Shown here one piece after another: positions 1-10,068 of a stretch of 64,000 nt of DNA. Every line of letters starts with the position of its first letter. The stretch's first letter is position 1. The DNA comes from Silene latifolia. Taxonomy: Eukaryota > Streptophyta > Magnoliopsida > Caryophyllales > Caryophyllaceae. The stretch lies in contig NC_133534.1 in NCBI RefSeq assembly GCF_048544455.1, forward strand, positions 87,325,637 to 87,389,636, read 5' to 3'. The notes below the pieces were generated by a model. The model was given only the letters and a program-made list of their open reading frames with translations, had not been told where the DNA came from and made no database searches. Both the position numbers and the translations under genes were made by a program.

Positions 1-277
1 TAGATTAATTGAAAGGGAAAAAAATGAGACCGATAGCGTACTAGTATAAGAGACGCAACCGAATCAATACGTGCTCAAAAACCCATATTTGGTGCCAGAA
101 TTCTCCCAGGAGGACCATAAAGTAGTACATGTGGCAGCCTGTTCTCACTAGTCAGCCTATCAACTACGCCACACATTTACATTAGTCGTTTACATCCAAC
201 ATGTCATATCGCCATCAATTTACTACTTAATTTGAATTAAACATACGAAATTGAACTGAATTGAATTGAATACTTAC
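1..277 (-). other. Putative partial intron 1 of the RFC-like gene
   Basis: This stretch follows the exon at 278-407 on the minus strand and begins with a consensus splice donor (GTAAGT, 277-272). It is AT-rich and I see no long reading frame in it. No second exon of a replication factor C subunit is recognisable before the window ends at position 1. Part of it could instead be transposon-derived. Confidence 0.5.
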
Positions 278-407
278 TAGTGTCGATAATGTCGCGGTGC
301 GCCTTGGCGTCGGCGAGAGAGTGAGGACGGTATTTTTCTACCCATGGCGTGATTTTGCTCTTATCAGATGATTGTTCGACCTCCATTGAAGTCGCGGATT
401 CCGACAT
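278..407 (-). CDS. RFC3: Replication factor C small subunit, first coding exon (partial gene)
   Basis: The exon starts with an ATG at 407 and encodes 43 residues plus one base before a GTAAGT donor. The peptide contains PWVEKYRPHSLADAKAHRD and ends HRDIIDT, which matches the conserved N-terminus of plant RFC3 (equivalent to yeast Rfc3 and human RFC5). That protein is a subunit of the clamp loader that places PCNA on DNA in the nucleus. The phase-1 donor position after the IIDT codons fits my memory of the plant gene, but I could not align it. The Walker A and later AAA+ motifs would lie in exons to the left, outside the window. The upstream neighbour is a CACTA-type transposon end, so this could be a real gene whose 5' flank abuts transposons, or an exon captured by a transposon. 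The family call is fairly firm; functionality is unknown. Confidence 0.75.
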
Positions 408-640
408 TATCCTGGATTTTCTAGGGTTTCAATCTTTCAATTTCAATTTCAATTTATGTTTCTAATCGATTATTGTTGGGAGATTTTTTATTATTGTTGA
501 GAAGATAAATTTTTGGTTATTGCTGAGAGTGTTTTGGTTATTGTGTTGCATTAATTTATTAAGGGTTTTGTTCAATGAAAATAGAAAATGGGAGACGGCT
601 AGAAGAAGATGAACATTATTGAACAAGCAAATTAATTTAG
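408..640 (-). promoter_or_regulatory. 5' UTR and upstream flank of the RFC-like exon
   Basis: The sequence upstream of the ATG contains AAACCCTAG and CT/A-rich stretches typical of plant 5' untranslated regions, including a short repeated ATTGAA run. No clear TATA box was identified. The boundary between gene flank and transposon sequence towards 640 is not visible, so the right limit is arbitrary. Confidence 0.4.
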
Positions 641-771
641 GCGGAATATCCTAGGCGCAAGGAATTTTGGTGAATTTTCAATTTTTTAATAATTGCGCCT
701 AATTATGTGGTTGACACTCTATTAAAGCGTCAATAGTGAAACGTCATAAATACAAGGGATTTGTAGTAGTG
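641..771 (-). mobile_element. Terminus of a CACTA (En/Spm-type) DNA transposon
   Basis: Read on the minus strand, the sequence starting at 771 is CACTACTACAAATCCC, the characteristic terminal sequence of the CACTA superfamily. It begins exactly where the Copia-1 reverse transcriptase reading frame loses homology. Subterminal TGACG-type repeats (near 720-745) and a 9-bp inverted repeat (652-660 with 693-701) follow, as expected of CACTA subterminal regions. No transposase is visible. The matching inverted end is not found between 1 and 640, so the element either continues out of the window, perhaps including the RFC exon, or is a truncated end. The left limit given is only where the transposon-like repeats fade. 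Confidence 0.6.
756..771 (-). repeat. CACTA-type terminal inverted repeat, one copy
   Basis: The 16 bases read CACTACTACAAATCCC on the minus strand. The expected 3-bp target duplication would start at 772 (TCC on the plus strand). Its partner lies outside the window or is lost. Confidence 0.6.
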
Positions 772-3031
772 TCCGTATGGATCTTAGCATGGCTACGGGG
801 GCGAAGGTCTCATCATAATGGAGACCTTGGACTTGGGTAAATCCTTTTGCCACTAGCCTAGCTTTGTAGACATCGTCATGTCCTTCTATGCCATTTTTGA
901 CCTTGAATATCCATTTGCATTGGAGGGGTCTTGCCCCTTTAGGCAATTCTACCAAGTCCCAAACTTGGTTTTCAAGCATAGAATCCATTTCGGACTTCAT
1001 GGCTTCAAGCCATAAGGTGGAATTAGGACTAGAGATTGCGGCCTTGTAGGTGGCGGGCTCGTCACTTTCCATAAGCAACACATCGAGTGTTCCATCTTCC
1101 TCGATAAGTCCCACATATCGATCGGGATGGCGAATTACTCGGCCCGTCCTTCTTAGTGGAGGAGGTACAACCGCGTTAGAGGACGAAGGAACATCTTCTT
1201 GCGTCTCTACCTCGGTTTGTGGCTCTTGAACTTCATCAAGTTCAAAATTTCTCCCACTCTGTCTCTTAGAAATAAATTCTTTTTCTAAGAAGACAGCCTC
1301 GCAAGACACAAACACTTTATGATCTTGAGGTTTGTAGAAGTAATATCCTCGAGAGGTCGAGGGGTAACCTACAAAGGTGCATTTTTCGGATCTTGGGGCA
1401 AGCTTGTTGTCGTTCTTAGTTTTGACGTAAGCATCACATCCCCAAATCTTCATATAGGATATATTTGGGATCTTACCCGTCCACATCTCACACGGAGTCT
1501 TTTCGGTGGACTTTGTGGGACTATTATTCAAAGATCGAATTGCGGTTTGTATCGCAAATCCCCAAAACGAGTTCGGTAACTCGGTTTGACTCATCATGGA
1601 TCGAACCATATCAAGTAAGGTTCGATTTCTCCTTTCGGCAACACCATTAAGTTGAGGTGTTCCGGGTGGAGAAAGTTGTGATATAATACCACGACTTTTC
1701 AAGTGTGAATCAAATTCAAGGCTAAGGTATTCCCCACCACGATCGGATCGTAGTGCCTTAATCCTTTTATTCAATTGGTTCTCTACTTCGTTTTGAAATT
1801 CCTTGAATTTCTCAAACGCTTCACTCTTATGTTTAATTAAATAGATATACCCATATCTACTTAAATCATCGGTGAAGGTTATGAAGTAGTCATAATTACC
1901 ACGAGCGGTGATAGTCAATGGTCCACATACATCGGTGTGTATGAGTCCCAATAGCTCACTAGCTCGTGTCCCTTTACCACTAAAAGGATTACGAGTCATT
2001 TTGCCAATTAGGCAATATTCGCATGTACCATATGATTGATAATCAAATGGTGTAATCACATTAGTTGAAATTAATCTTTTGATGCGATTCTCGTTTATGT
2101 GACCTAATCGACAATGCCAAATGAACGCTTCACTTGGGTCACTTGTTTTGAGTTTCTTTGATTGAATGTTATAAATATCTTTTGTCGGATTTGAGGTCTC
2201 TAAAATGTAAATGCCATTGATGGAAGTAGCTTGGCCAATAACCAAATCATTCCTAGAAATAGTACAACAATTGTTCTTAATGGCAAAACAAAAACCGTCC
2301 ATGTCTAGCATGGCGATTGAAATAATATTTTTAGAGAGTGTAGGTACATAAAAACAATTATGCAAATACAACTCAAATCCACTTGGCAAAGCTAAAACAT
2401 AAGTTCCCTTGGATTCGGCCGCTACCCGAGCTCCATTTCCAAGGCGTAGATCCACATCTCCCTTGCTAAGCCTCTCCACATCTCTTAAACCCTGTAAATG
2501 ATTACAAAGGTGAGAACCACAACCGGTATCTAGTACCCATGTCGTAGTGGAAGTATAATTTATATCAATAACATAAATTTCTTTAGGAATTGTACCTTTT
2601 GGAGTAATGAGTCCTTCCCTTATATTTCGCAAATACATAGGGCAATTCCTAAGCCAATGTCCCATGCCATAGCAATAATGGCACTCATCATTAACTTGTT
2701 TGAAGTTTTTGATTTTCTTTCCTTTCTTCTTGAACCTCTTGCCCTTTGTAGCAAGAACTTGATTGCTAGAGCTCCCACTAGCTTTGGTATCTTTATCTTC
2801 CAGAGACAAAGACCCTATAGCTTGCATGAGGTAGTCTTCCTGAGACGGACTCACACGAGGTCTAGTAGTAGTGGGTGGTTTAGAAGAGGTGATGAAATTA
2901 AGGTTTCCATCCGAACCTATCCCGAAATGAAGTTCTCTAGTTGTATCGAAATCGTTGTTGGAGCAAATGTCGTCAAGAACATTGTGATAAGAATCAATAG
3001 TAATTGGTGCGGTAGCATTTGATGGATTCAT
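772..3031 (-). pseudogene. Copia gag-pol polyprotein, truncated in reverse transcriptase
   Basis: The frame is open from an ATG at 3031 to the CACTA junction and runs into a stop at 722 inside the CACTA sequence. It has a CX2CX4HX4C zinc knuckle (C117, C120, H125, C130), an aspartic protease with WVLDTGCGSH near residue 165, an integrase HHCC zinc finger and catalytic core (HTDVCGPL, RSDRGGEYLS, QLNGVAERRNRT), an integrase-RT linker, and the start of RT (KARLVAKGFTQVQGLHYDE, then MLRSIR). The YxDD catalytic site and RNase H are absent, so it cannot be a working polymerase. The gag part before the knuckle is short, about 116 residues, and lacks an obvious UBN2-type gag domain. No internal stops are present, so decay before truncation was slight. 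Confidence 0.85.
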
Positions 3032-3184
3032 TGTTTTAGAACTACAAATATGGAGGAAAAGGAAATATTAACATTTGTCTTTTAAAAATCATACTTGTAA
3101 AATATTAACAAGATATGAACATTTATATAGTGACCTCTACCCAACTATAATAAATGATTCCAAGACCCAAATTCATATCGACTT
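3032..3184 (-). other. Copia-1 leader next to gag
   Basis: This is AT-rich non-coding sequence between the gag ATG and the repeat cluster. Nothing further is recognised. Confidence 0.4.
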
Positions 3185-3535
3185 AGGCACGGTGGGGCCG
3201 ATACATCCTTTATCAATATAACTCGGTGGATTAACGTTTAATCGATTCTACTTTTAGAACTCTTTGTCGATAATATTACATTAACAATTATCTATAGCCC
3301 AAAACACATCGACAAGGGCACGGTGGGGCCGATACATCCCTTATCAAATACTTTTGTTGAGTTCAATCCAAATTTCGAATAAATGTGTCCATGATCCAAA
3401 CCCACATTAACTTGGGCACGGTGGGGCCGATACATCCCTCATCAACATGAATTCGGTGGATTAACATTCATCACCCACTTCCCCTACGTAACAAGGTTTG
3501 TACCCCGGTGTGGCCGAGTGCACTCCCTCACGAAA
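3185..3535. repeat. Imperfect repeats in the Copia-1 leader
   Basis: A near-identical core, GGCACGGTGGGGCCGATACA, occurs at about 3186, 3317 and 3415, each followed by a TATCAA or CATCAA stretch, and two of them by CGGTGGATTAAC. A fourth divergent copy (CGGTGTGGCCGAG) lies near 3505-3520. Spacing is irregular, about 130 and 100 bp. The spacers share short GTGGATTAAC-like pieces. Function is unknown. Confidence 0.7.
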
Positions 3536-5263
3536 TAGGTTTTCATGGTTTCTACTATTTGGTAAGGCTATGTCTCAATTGATAGTTTTAGCGAGAGGTC
3601 ATGTCAATTTATTATCTATCACGTTTTAAGTGAACTAAAGCGGTGAACTACGATAATTCTAATTGACACGGTCGATAAACTCGATAAAAAGACAATGCAT
3701 GTTTAGTTATGGCGATTTAGCGATGCATGTGACATAAAATAAAATGCAAGCAAAAAGATAAATAAATCCTAGTATGGCCTTCCTAAAATAGAAAAACTAT
3801 TTAACTATTACATATTCGGAAACCAACTCCATTGGTCCCTTGAACTTCGGTTGTGGCACACATCTCGAGGTAACACCGTCTTTATGTATCGCCATTCTTG
3901 AAGAAATCCGTCTTTTGGAACTCCGGAAGGATTAAAATTACAAAACAAATTACATAATTTCCTATTATACATTTGTAACTAAAATAAAATAAATCTATTA
4001 AATTACAAAACGATGATACGAGATCACAATAAAAATTACAACCGAATCGATATTCCCATACATTTCGGGAAATACCAATTAAATCTAAGGCCATACTAAG
4101 TAAAATTACATAATTCAAAAATTACATAAATTAAAATTATGACAATCATAAAGAAAATGCAGCATTATAATATGTATGAACATGCTCAATTTATGCTAAA
4201 TCGCCTTTAAATTGCCAATATCGTATATTACTCGGTTTTTACAGATTTGCGTGATTTCAACATTTTACAATCACAAAAATACATAAACTCATATTTATGC
4301 ATAAGTTAATTACCCTAACCTCTTAGGACTCAAAATTTAGTCTTCACTAATAATTTGATCATAATTAACCCATATTTTATAAAATTGTTCATAAATGGAC
4401 TAAAAATTACAAAAATAAGCTATTAAACTTCAAATAAATCACAAAATTTCAAATAAATTCAAAATTTGAAATTTAAACTCATGAACATTCTGGAAAAATT
4501 CCATGACACTCATAATGTTCAAAATCTTAGGTTAAAAAAAAAGTTCGAAAATTTTCCGGAAAAACAATGTTGCGGTTTATAGATTTTAATAAAATAATCA
4601 TAAAAACATGGAAAAATTATTTTCATTAACTTTTCAATTTTAGATCTGAAAAATATAATAAAATGCAACATTAGACGTTTTTCCTAAGTCATAGATTATG
4701 TTTTATTAATTTTCAACTAATAATGTCACTATTTATGCTATTTTTCTTCAAAAATCCATAAATCATGCAAAAAGACTTCTTTATAGCCAATTATTTTACA
4801 CACATCTTGTAAAATTGCATGTGACAACATATTAATTTTCTATGACCAGATTCGAAATTTAACTCATATTAAACTATTTTTTACTTAAATCCGAAATTAA
4901 TAAAGAAAAATTCAATTTTCGAGCATAACAAGTCCAAAAATTATGAAAATTTACAGGTTATCTCAAAATAATATATGCGACAACATATCAAAAAACCAAG
5001 TGAAAATTCGAAGTATAGCTATTTTTAGACCAAAATTGACATTTTTACTCATAAAATCACATTTAAATGCCATTATTGTAAATTATGAACAATAAAAATC
5101 CGAAAAATTAACCAAAATATCCTAAAAAATTTTAGGACCAGAAATATTAACATGCATGTAATAATTTCGTGGTATATCATAATAACACAAATTTTACAAG
5201 TTTTATTTGTTATTCTTATAACTCGGAAAAACTTTTAACCAATTTGCATGCAAATAACCGTGA
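3536..5263 (-). other. Long AT-rich Copia-1 leader with no gene
   Basis: This stretch lies between the repeat cluster and the primer binding site. It is strongly AT-rich and has no coding homology that I can recognise. Its length, with no UBN2-type gag, suggests either a lost gag N-terminal part or an unusually long leader. Confidence 0.5.
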
Positions 5264-5277
5264 CTCTTGATACCGAT
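5264..5277 (-). other. Copia-1 primer binding site
   Basis: Directly after the LTR end the minus strand reads CGGTATCAAGAG, close to TGGTATCAGAGC, the usual site complementary to the 3' end of initiator tRNA-Met. The site is imperfect. Confidence 0.6.
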
Positions 5278-6539
5278 TGAAGGAAATGTAGATTCATATA
5301 CATACTAACATACTCATATATGTCTAATTAATTTGTCATAAAATTAAAACGGATTTTATGCATGCAAACAAAATATAAATAGAAGAGAAATCACATCCTT
5401 ACATTGATGTTTCGGTTTTATTGGGCACAAAAGAAATCTCCTTTTCTTTTGTTCTTGAGCTTTCCTTATGGATGAACAAGATCTAAGTATAAGATCTCTC
5501 CCTAAGCTTTATACCCAAGGCTTTCTCTTAATCTAATTAATATTATTTTGAGCTAGTATAATATTAATCTAGGTAGAAAATTGAACCAAAAATAAATTGT
5601 AACACTTGAATATTTTCGGTTTTTATGAGAGATGATTAGGAGGATTTATTCTCTCTAGGATTGTTATTTTTGGAAGAACAAGTGAATGAATATGATACAA
5701 AACATTTTGTATATAATTAGGTAAAAATATGAGAAAACCATCATGGTTTTCTCTTCTCAAAAACCGGGTGGTAGGGGGGGCTTTTGGGTGAGCCAATGCA
5801 TGAAGTTGTTGCTCTTAACAATGTTCATAGGCTTGCATGGCTAGACCATTAGGTAATTATTATGTTTACTTAATAAATTAATCAACACAATATTAACCCA
5901 ATACCCCATTATTTCGGTATAATCATAATATGGTGTCCATATTATTTTTGTCAATTTCTCAATATGTAACATGTCACATATAACATAATTTGTTATGTAT
6001 TTTTAACATATTAAAAATCAACGTATTAATAAAAATACGTCATATACAAAAATCGATTTAGTAATTTCATAATTACTTGTGCCGAAATATTTTTACCAAT
6101 TTATAAATCGCATTTACAAAAATTCATTCAATTCCGATTGTTTCCTTAAACAATAATTTCATTCGAGTAATGAAACAATTCGATTACTCAGACCGTATCT
6201 CATTTAATCACATTTCAATATGATACGTAAATTTTACTTCCAAAATCGTCCGTCAATTTTCAAGTAATTTAATTAACTCGTAACGTTATACGATTAATTA
6301 AATAATCAATTAAGAGTATTGCCCTTTAGGTATGACCTAGGGGTCAACTGATCACCACCGTCGTCACACGACAAGAATAATGTCAAACTCTAGTCAGCCA
6401 ATCATTACCGATATATGTTGACCAGTTGACAGTAACAATATTACTTCCCAATTGCATTCATTTTAATGAGACTTAAACATGTGATCGTCATGATCAACAG
6501 TCGTGATCGCATTATTGTCGGAGGACATATATTCCAACA
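5278..6539 (-). repeat. Copia-1 5' LTR (1262 bp)
   Basis: On the minus strand the LTR starts TGTTGGAATATATGTCC and ends CCTTCA, giving the TG...CA ends typical of LTRs, and is followed by the primer site. The 3' LTR is missing, so no age can be taken from LTR divergence. Confidence 0.75.
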
Positions 6540-7330
6540 TTGATCACCATTGCATCTTGCTTACTTGACTATTGAAAATTCTAGAGAAATGGTTTAATCT
6601 ATCTAGGATTGTTTGAAGCAAACTTGTTGTGTGTTGATTTGGTTTAAAGGATTCACATAATAAGTAGAAAAGTTTATGTCTTTTTCTCATTTTTATGATT
6701 TAATCTTATGAGAATTGATCCTAGCTTGAATATTTTGGTAAAGTTCTTAATGCTCATGTTTAGTTGTGTTTCATGATTTTATGAATTGTTGACCAAACTT
6801 TAAGGGGACACATAGATGGTTTAATTTGTGTGTGCTAATATCTTGATATTGTGGTATTGGGTGGATAACATTAAGAGAGTAAAAGAGAGTCAAGCTTTAT
6901 CATTTGTTGGTTACTAAGAAGAGATTACACCAAGTTCTTTCTCATTATTGATTGTTGCCTATTAAGTGTTTGTTGTATTGCCACAATAGCAAAGTTTCCA
7001 TTGTTACTCTTTCTCATGTTGTTTTTCCAACCAAAGAATTCTCCTTTTATGTTTACTACAAGTTGAACATTGTTAATATCCATTGTTTGTGACTAGTTCA
7101 AATTGTTGAGTTCAAATTTTCTTTAGTGTCTTAATTGGTAGTTAGAGTCTTAATTAGTATTCAATAGTTTACAATTCAAGTCTATAGTTTAAAAGTCCTT
7201 CTCTTGTTATCGACCTTTACTTGCACTATATTGTTTTATCCATTAGAGTAATCTAGAGTATAGTTTGGCTTATAAATTGTTAATTTGGTAGTTAATTCTA
7301 GTATTACGTCACCTAGTCTTTTAGCTATCA
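6540..7330 (+). repeat. Athila-B 5' LTR, right-hand part
   Basis: It is almost identical to 10620-11409 of the 3' LTR and ends CTATCA. The first 551 bp of the LTR are not here because of the Copia-1 insertion at 6539. Confidence 0.85.
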
Positions 7331-7335
7331 AATTT

Positions 7336-7353
7336 TGGCGCGGTTGCCGGGGA
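7336..7353 (+). other. Athila-B primer binding site (tRNA-Asp type)
   Basis: TGGCGCGGTTGCCGGGGA starts five bases after the LTR end. It differs at one position from the complement of the 3' end of plant tRNA-Asp, the usual primer for Athila elements. Confidence 0.75.
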
Positions 7354-7462
7354 AGGCAACATAGCTAAAGCTTGTTTTTGAACTATTGGTCTTTAATTAG
7401 TGTAGTTATTCTTTGTAAATATAGGGCTCCTTTACTTGCCTTAGTTAGTTTACTTCTTTGAT

Positions 7463-9019
7463 TTGATGGCTACTCGTTATTGTCTCCAAACTCATGGTGA
7501 ACCATTTTACAAGTTTTTTAATAGAATGAAAGAGTTTAACTCTCTACGTGAATACCCTTATGAGACGAGAAAGCTTTGTAATGTGGTATATAATGGGTTG
7601 AATAAAGAAACTTTGTTCCTTACCGATAAATTGACTAATCAAGATTTTTTTGGCAATACCTATAACTATGAAGAGAAGTGGAAATTTTTCCTTATGTTGG
7701 CTCTTGCGTGTAAACAATTGGAGTTGAGAAATTCACCCCTTAGTGTAGCATGTGAGGCTATTCATAGTGAGGAGCCTCAAATTGAGGATGACTGGTGCCC
7801 CATGGGTAAGAGTTATAGTTGTGACTTGACTACTTCACCTCCCTTACAACCCACTTGTGTTTCTAGTGACCCTCCTTGTGATGATTCTCCGATTCTTAGT
7901 TATGTGAGTGAGCATTCTACTCTTGAGAGATCGTTGAGTGAATTAGTTAATGAAGTAGAACATAAAGAGGTTATTCACACTTTAGACAATGAGTGTGTTG
8001 ATGATGGTTCCTATGATTAAGAGAATGATCTTTAGGTTGAAAACCCTCCTCCCCTTAATCTTGATACGAGCTACTCTTATGAAGAGTATTGTTTTTGGGA
8101 TGATGAGATGGATGCTTATGTTTTCACCACACTTCCATGCCACTCCCCCGTTGTGCTATCTACCGACACCTTGTGCACTAGTGATGATGGTTACTCGAGT
8201 AATAGTCATGTGGATGAGGACAACTCCTCGGTCCTTAGTGGCCTTGGTAAGGGATTGTCGTGTGAGGAGTCATTGGGTCATATTGTTGAAAAATATGAAC
8301 ATGAGGGAAGTAAGGTTGAGGAAGAGGTTGTTTGCACATTTGACAACTCTTATTTTGAGGGTCTATTTAATGAGGAAGATGATATGTGTGACTTGAAACC
8401 TTCTTTGGCCTTGCCATCCATTGAGATCCCTATTCACATTCCTTGTACCGAAGTTGACGACTCACATCCTGGAAACAACTCTTTGGTTCGTAGTAACTCT
8501 TGCCCGAAATTGACCTTTAAAGAATCGGGGAGTGAAGTGTTTGAGAAGAATGACCAAGGAGCAATGATTTTTGAGATGGTTGGGATAGAAAAAGAGAAGG
8601 TGAAGGCTCTTGAAGACGTGATTTGGGAACCTCCAAAACCTATGAAACTTGTAAGTGTGGGGGTCAAGGAAGATTTTAAAGAAGAAACGAAAAATGAGTT
8701 TGTAGAGGTGTACCCCCTTAAGGAGGAACCTTCTCAAATTTTATTTGAAGTGCCATCCAATTTATTCCCCAAAGAAGCTCACGAGCCACCTCACTCTTGC
8801 TTGGTTTTCATCAAGTCCATTCCATCCTTAAAGGAACCATATCGTGACAAGAAACCATTGATTAACCATGAAAACTTCAGACACTTGTCTTGTGTTTACT
8901 ATTTCCTTACTTATGCTTGCTATGTGGGCGATCTATGCTATGGTCATGCTTCTTGTTTATGGGCTAGTGTGTATGACAAGTTACTAAGAGCGTTGCGTTG
9001 TTCTGCTCTTGATTCTTGA
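7463..9019 (+). pseudogene. Athila-B gag-like reading frame with two in-frame stops
   Basis: One frame of about 518 codons is interrupted at 8018-8020 (TAA) and again shortly after, then reads through to 9019. The N-terminal part (GEPFYKFFNRMKEF, then YNGLNKETLF) resembles the Athila gag region encoded by Athila-C (SLYEAWERFKG, then FWNGLYEDSR), so I infer a diverged gag. The middle is acidic and rich in Ser and Glu. The C-terminus has a Cys/Tyr-rich hydrophobic stretch (LSCVYYFLTYACYVGD) before YDKLLRAL and could be a membrane segment. No protease, RT or integrase motif is present, so the element depended on others in trans. The ATG chosen is the second of two adjacent ones or the first; either fits. 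Confidence 0.6.
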
Positions 9020-10068
9020 AGAAGAAAAATGTTGAAAAGGCGTCGAGCAAAAGACGAAAACCAAAAGCGCTTTACGGGAGGCAACCTGTACTCCTTTCAC
9101 ATTTCTTTACTCTCCTTTGCATTTTTAGTACTCTCCTCCACATTGAGGACAATGTGGAAACTAAGTATGGGGGAGGAGCTTGGTTGTAACATATGTAAGC
9201 TTTATTTCATGTTTTGATGCATATTTTTGAAAAAAAAAATAAAAAAGAAAATAAAGAAAAAAAAAACGAAAATCCCGGCTAGGTGAAAACACACAAGGGT
9301 GGGCACCTAAGGCAAGATTGGGAAGGTGGCCGAGGATGGAATGAAAACCCGAAAGGGCATTCCGGGCAAAATGAAGAAACGAGTGGGAGCCACCATGAGA
9401 GGTAAGGAAAAAGCTAAGGTGAAAACCCGAAAGGGTACCTTAGGCAAAATGAGGGATTTTCGGAAAAAAAAAAATTGAAAAATTAAAAAATGTAACACCA
9501 AAAAGATGGAGGGATAAGAAGGGAGTGATAAGGAGGGTCTTGGAAGAAGGTTAGCTTTAGGACTTAATTTCTTTTTGAGTCACAAAAATATATCCCATAT
9601 TGGTGGTTTCTTCTTGGGTTGCTAGGTTGTGAATGTTGTGGTGTTGTCCAACTTAGTAACCATGACTTGCATTTGTATGGAGTGATAAGGGGGTGTTATA
9701 AGTAGTGATGAGTTGTGATTGATAGGAGGATTTTGATGGGTCACTTTGCTATTTCCATGGGATAAGGCAAGAGTGACCATTAGTACTTCTTTGGTGATAA
9801 AAGAAGGGTGGAGTTGCGTGATGAATCGGTGTTGGAGTTGTGTCGTGTCTTGTGTGAGGGATGGTATAAGGAGGGTGAGTGAGAGAAGAGTTTGTGTCAA
9901 CTTTCAGTCTAGATTTTCTCTTTTATTGGTGGTTTGTCAAGAGGGAGGTATAAGAAGGAAGAGGTTAAGGAAGAGTGATCATTTACACTCATGCTCGCTT
10001 GTAGACTTGTTCAATTGTTTGTCTTGGGTTTTGCTCGGGACGAGCAAAAGTCTAAGTGTGGGGGTATT
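9020..10068 (+). other. Athila-B 3' non-coding region with polypurine tracts
   Basis: It contains an internal PPT-like motif after TTGAGGACAATG (near 9142-9175, TATGGGGGAG), an A-rich low-complexity stretch (about 9228-9270), two copies of GAAAACCCGAAAGGG (about 9341 and 9421) each followed by GGGCAAAATGA or AGGCAAAATGA, and the terminal PPT GTGTGGGGGTATTT just before the 3' LTR. I see no gene. Confidence 0.65.
10029..10049 (+). other. Hairpin upstream of the Athila-B polypurine tract
   Basis: Perfect 9-bp arms TTTTGCTCG and CGAGCAAAA enclose GGA. It lies five bases before the PPT-containing segment. A hairpin with the same apex is found upstream of the PPT in Athila-C, Gypsy-D and Gypsy-F. 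Confidence 0.75.

Larger units (their letters stand above)
772..6539 (-). mobile_element. Copia-1: Tork-like Ty1/copia retrotransposon, 3' part missing
   Basis: On the minus strand the order is 5' LTR (6539-5278), initiator-Met-type primer binding site, a 2.2-kb non-coding leader, and a gag-protease-integrase-RT frame. The rest of RT, RNase H and the 3' LTR are missing because a CACTA-type end interrupts the element at 771. The 5' LTR starts one base from position 6541, which corresponds to an internal position of the Athila-B LTR (compare 10620). Copia-1 therefore inserted into that LTR. Only one target duplication copy is available (probably TTGAT, 6540-6544). Confidence 0.8.

Noticed and set aside
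1..640. Second CACTA terminus close to the first, making a MITE
   Set aside because: No inverted CACTACTAC-type end is present between 1 and 640.
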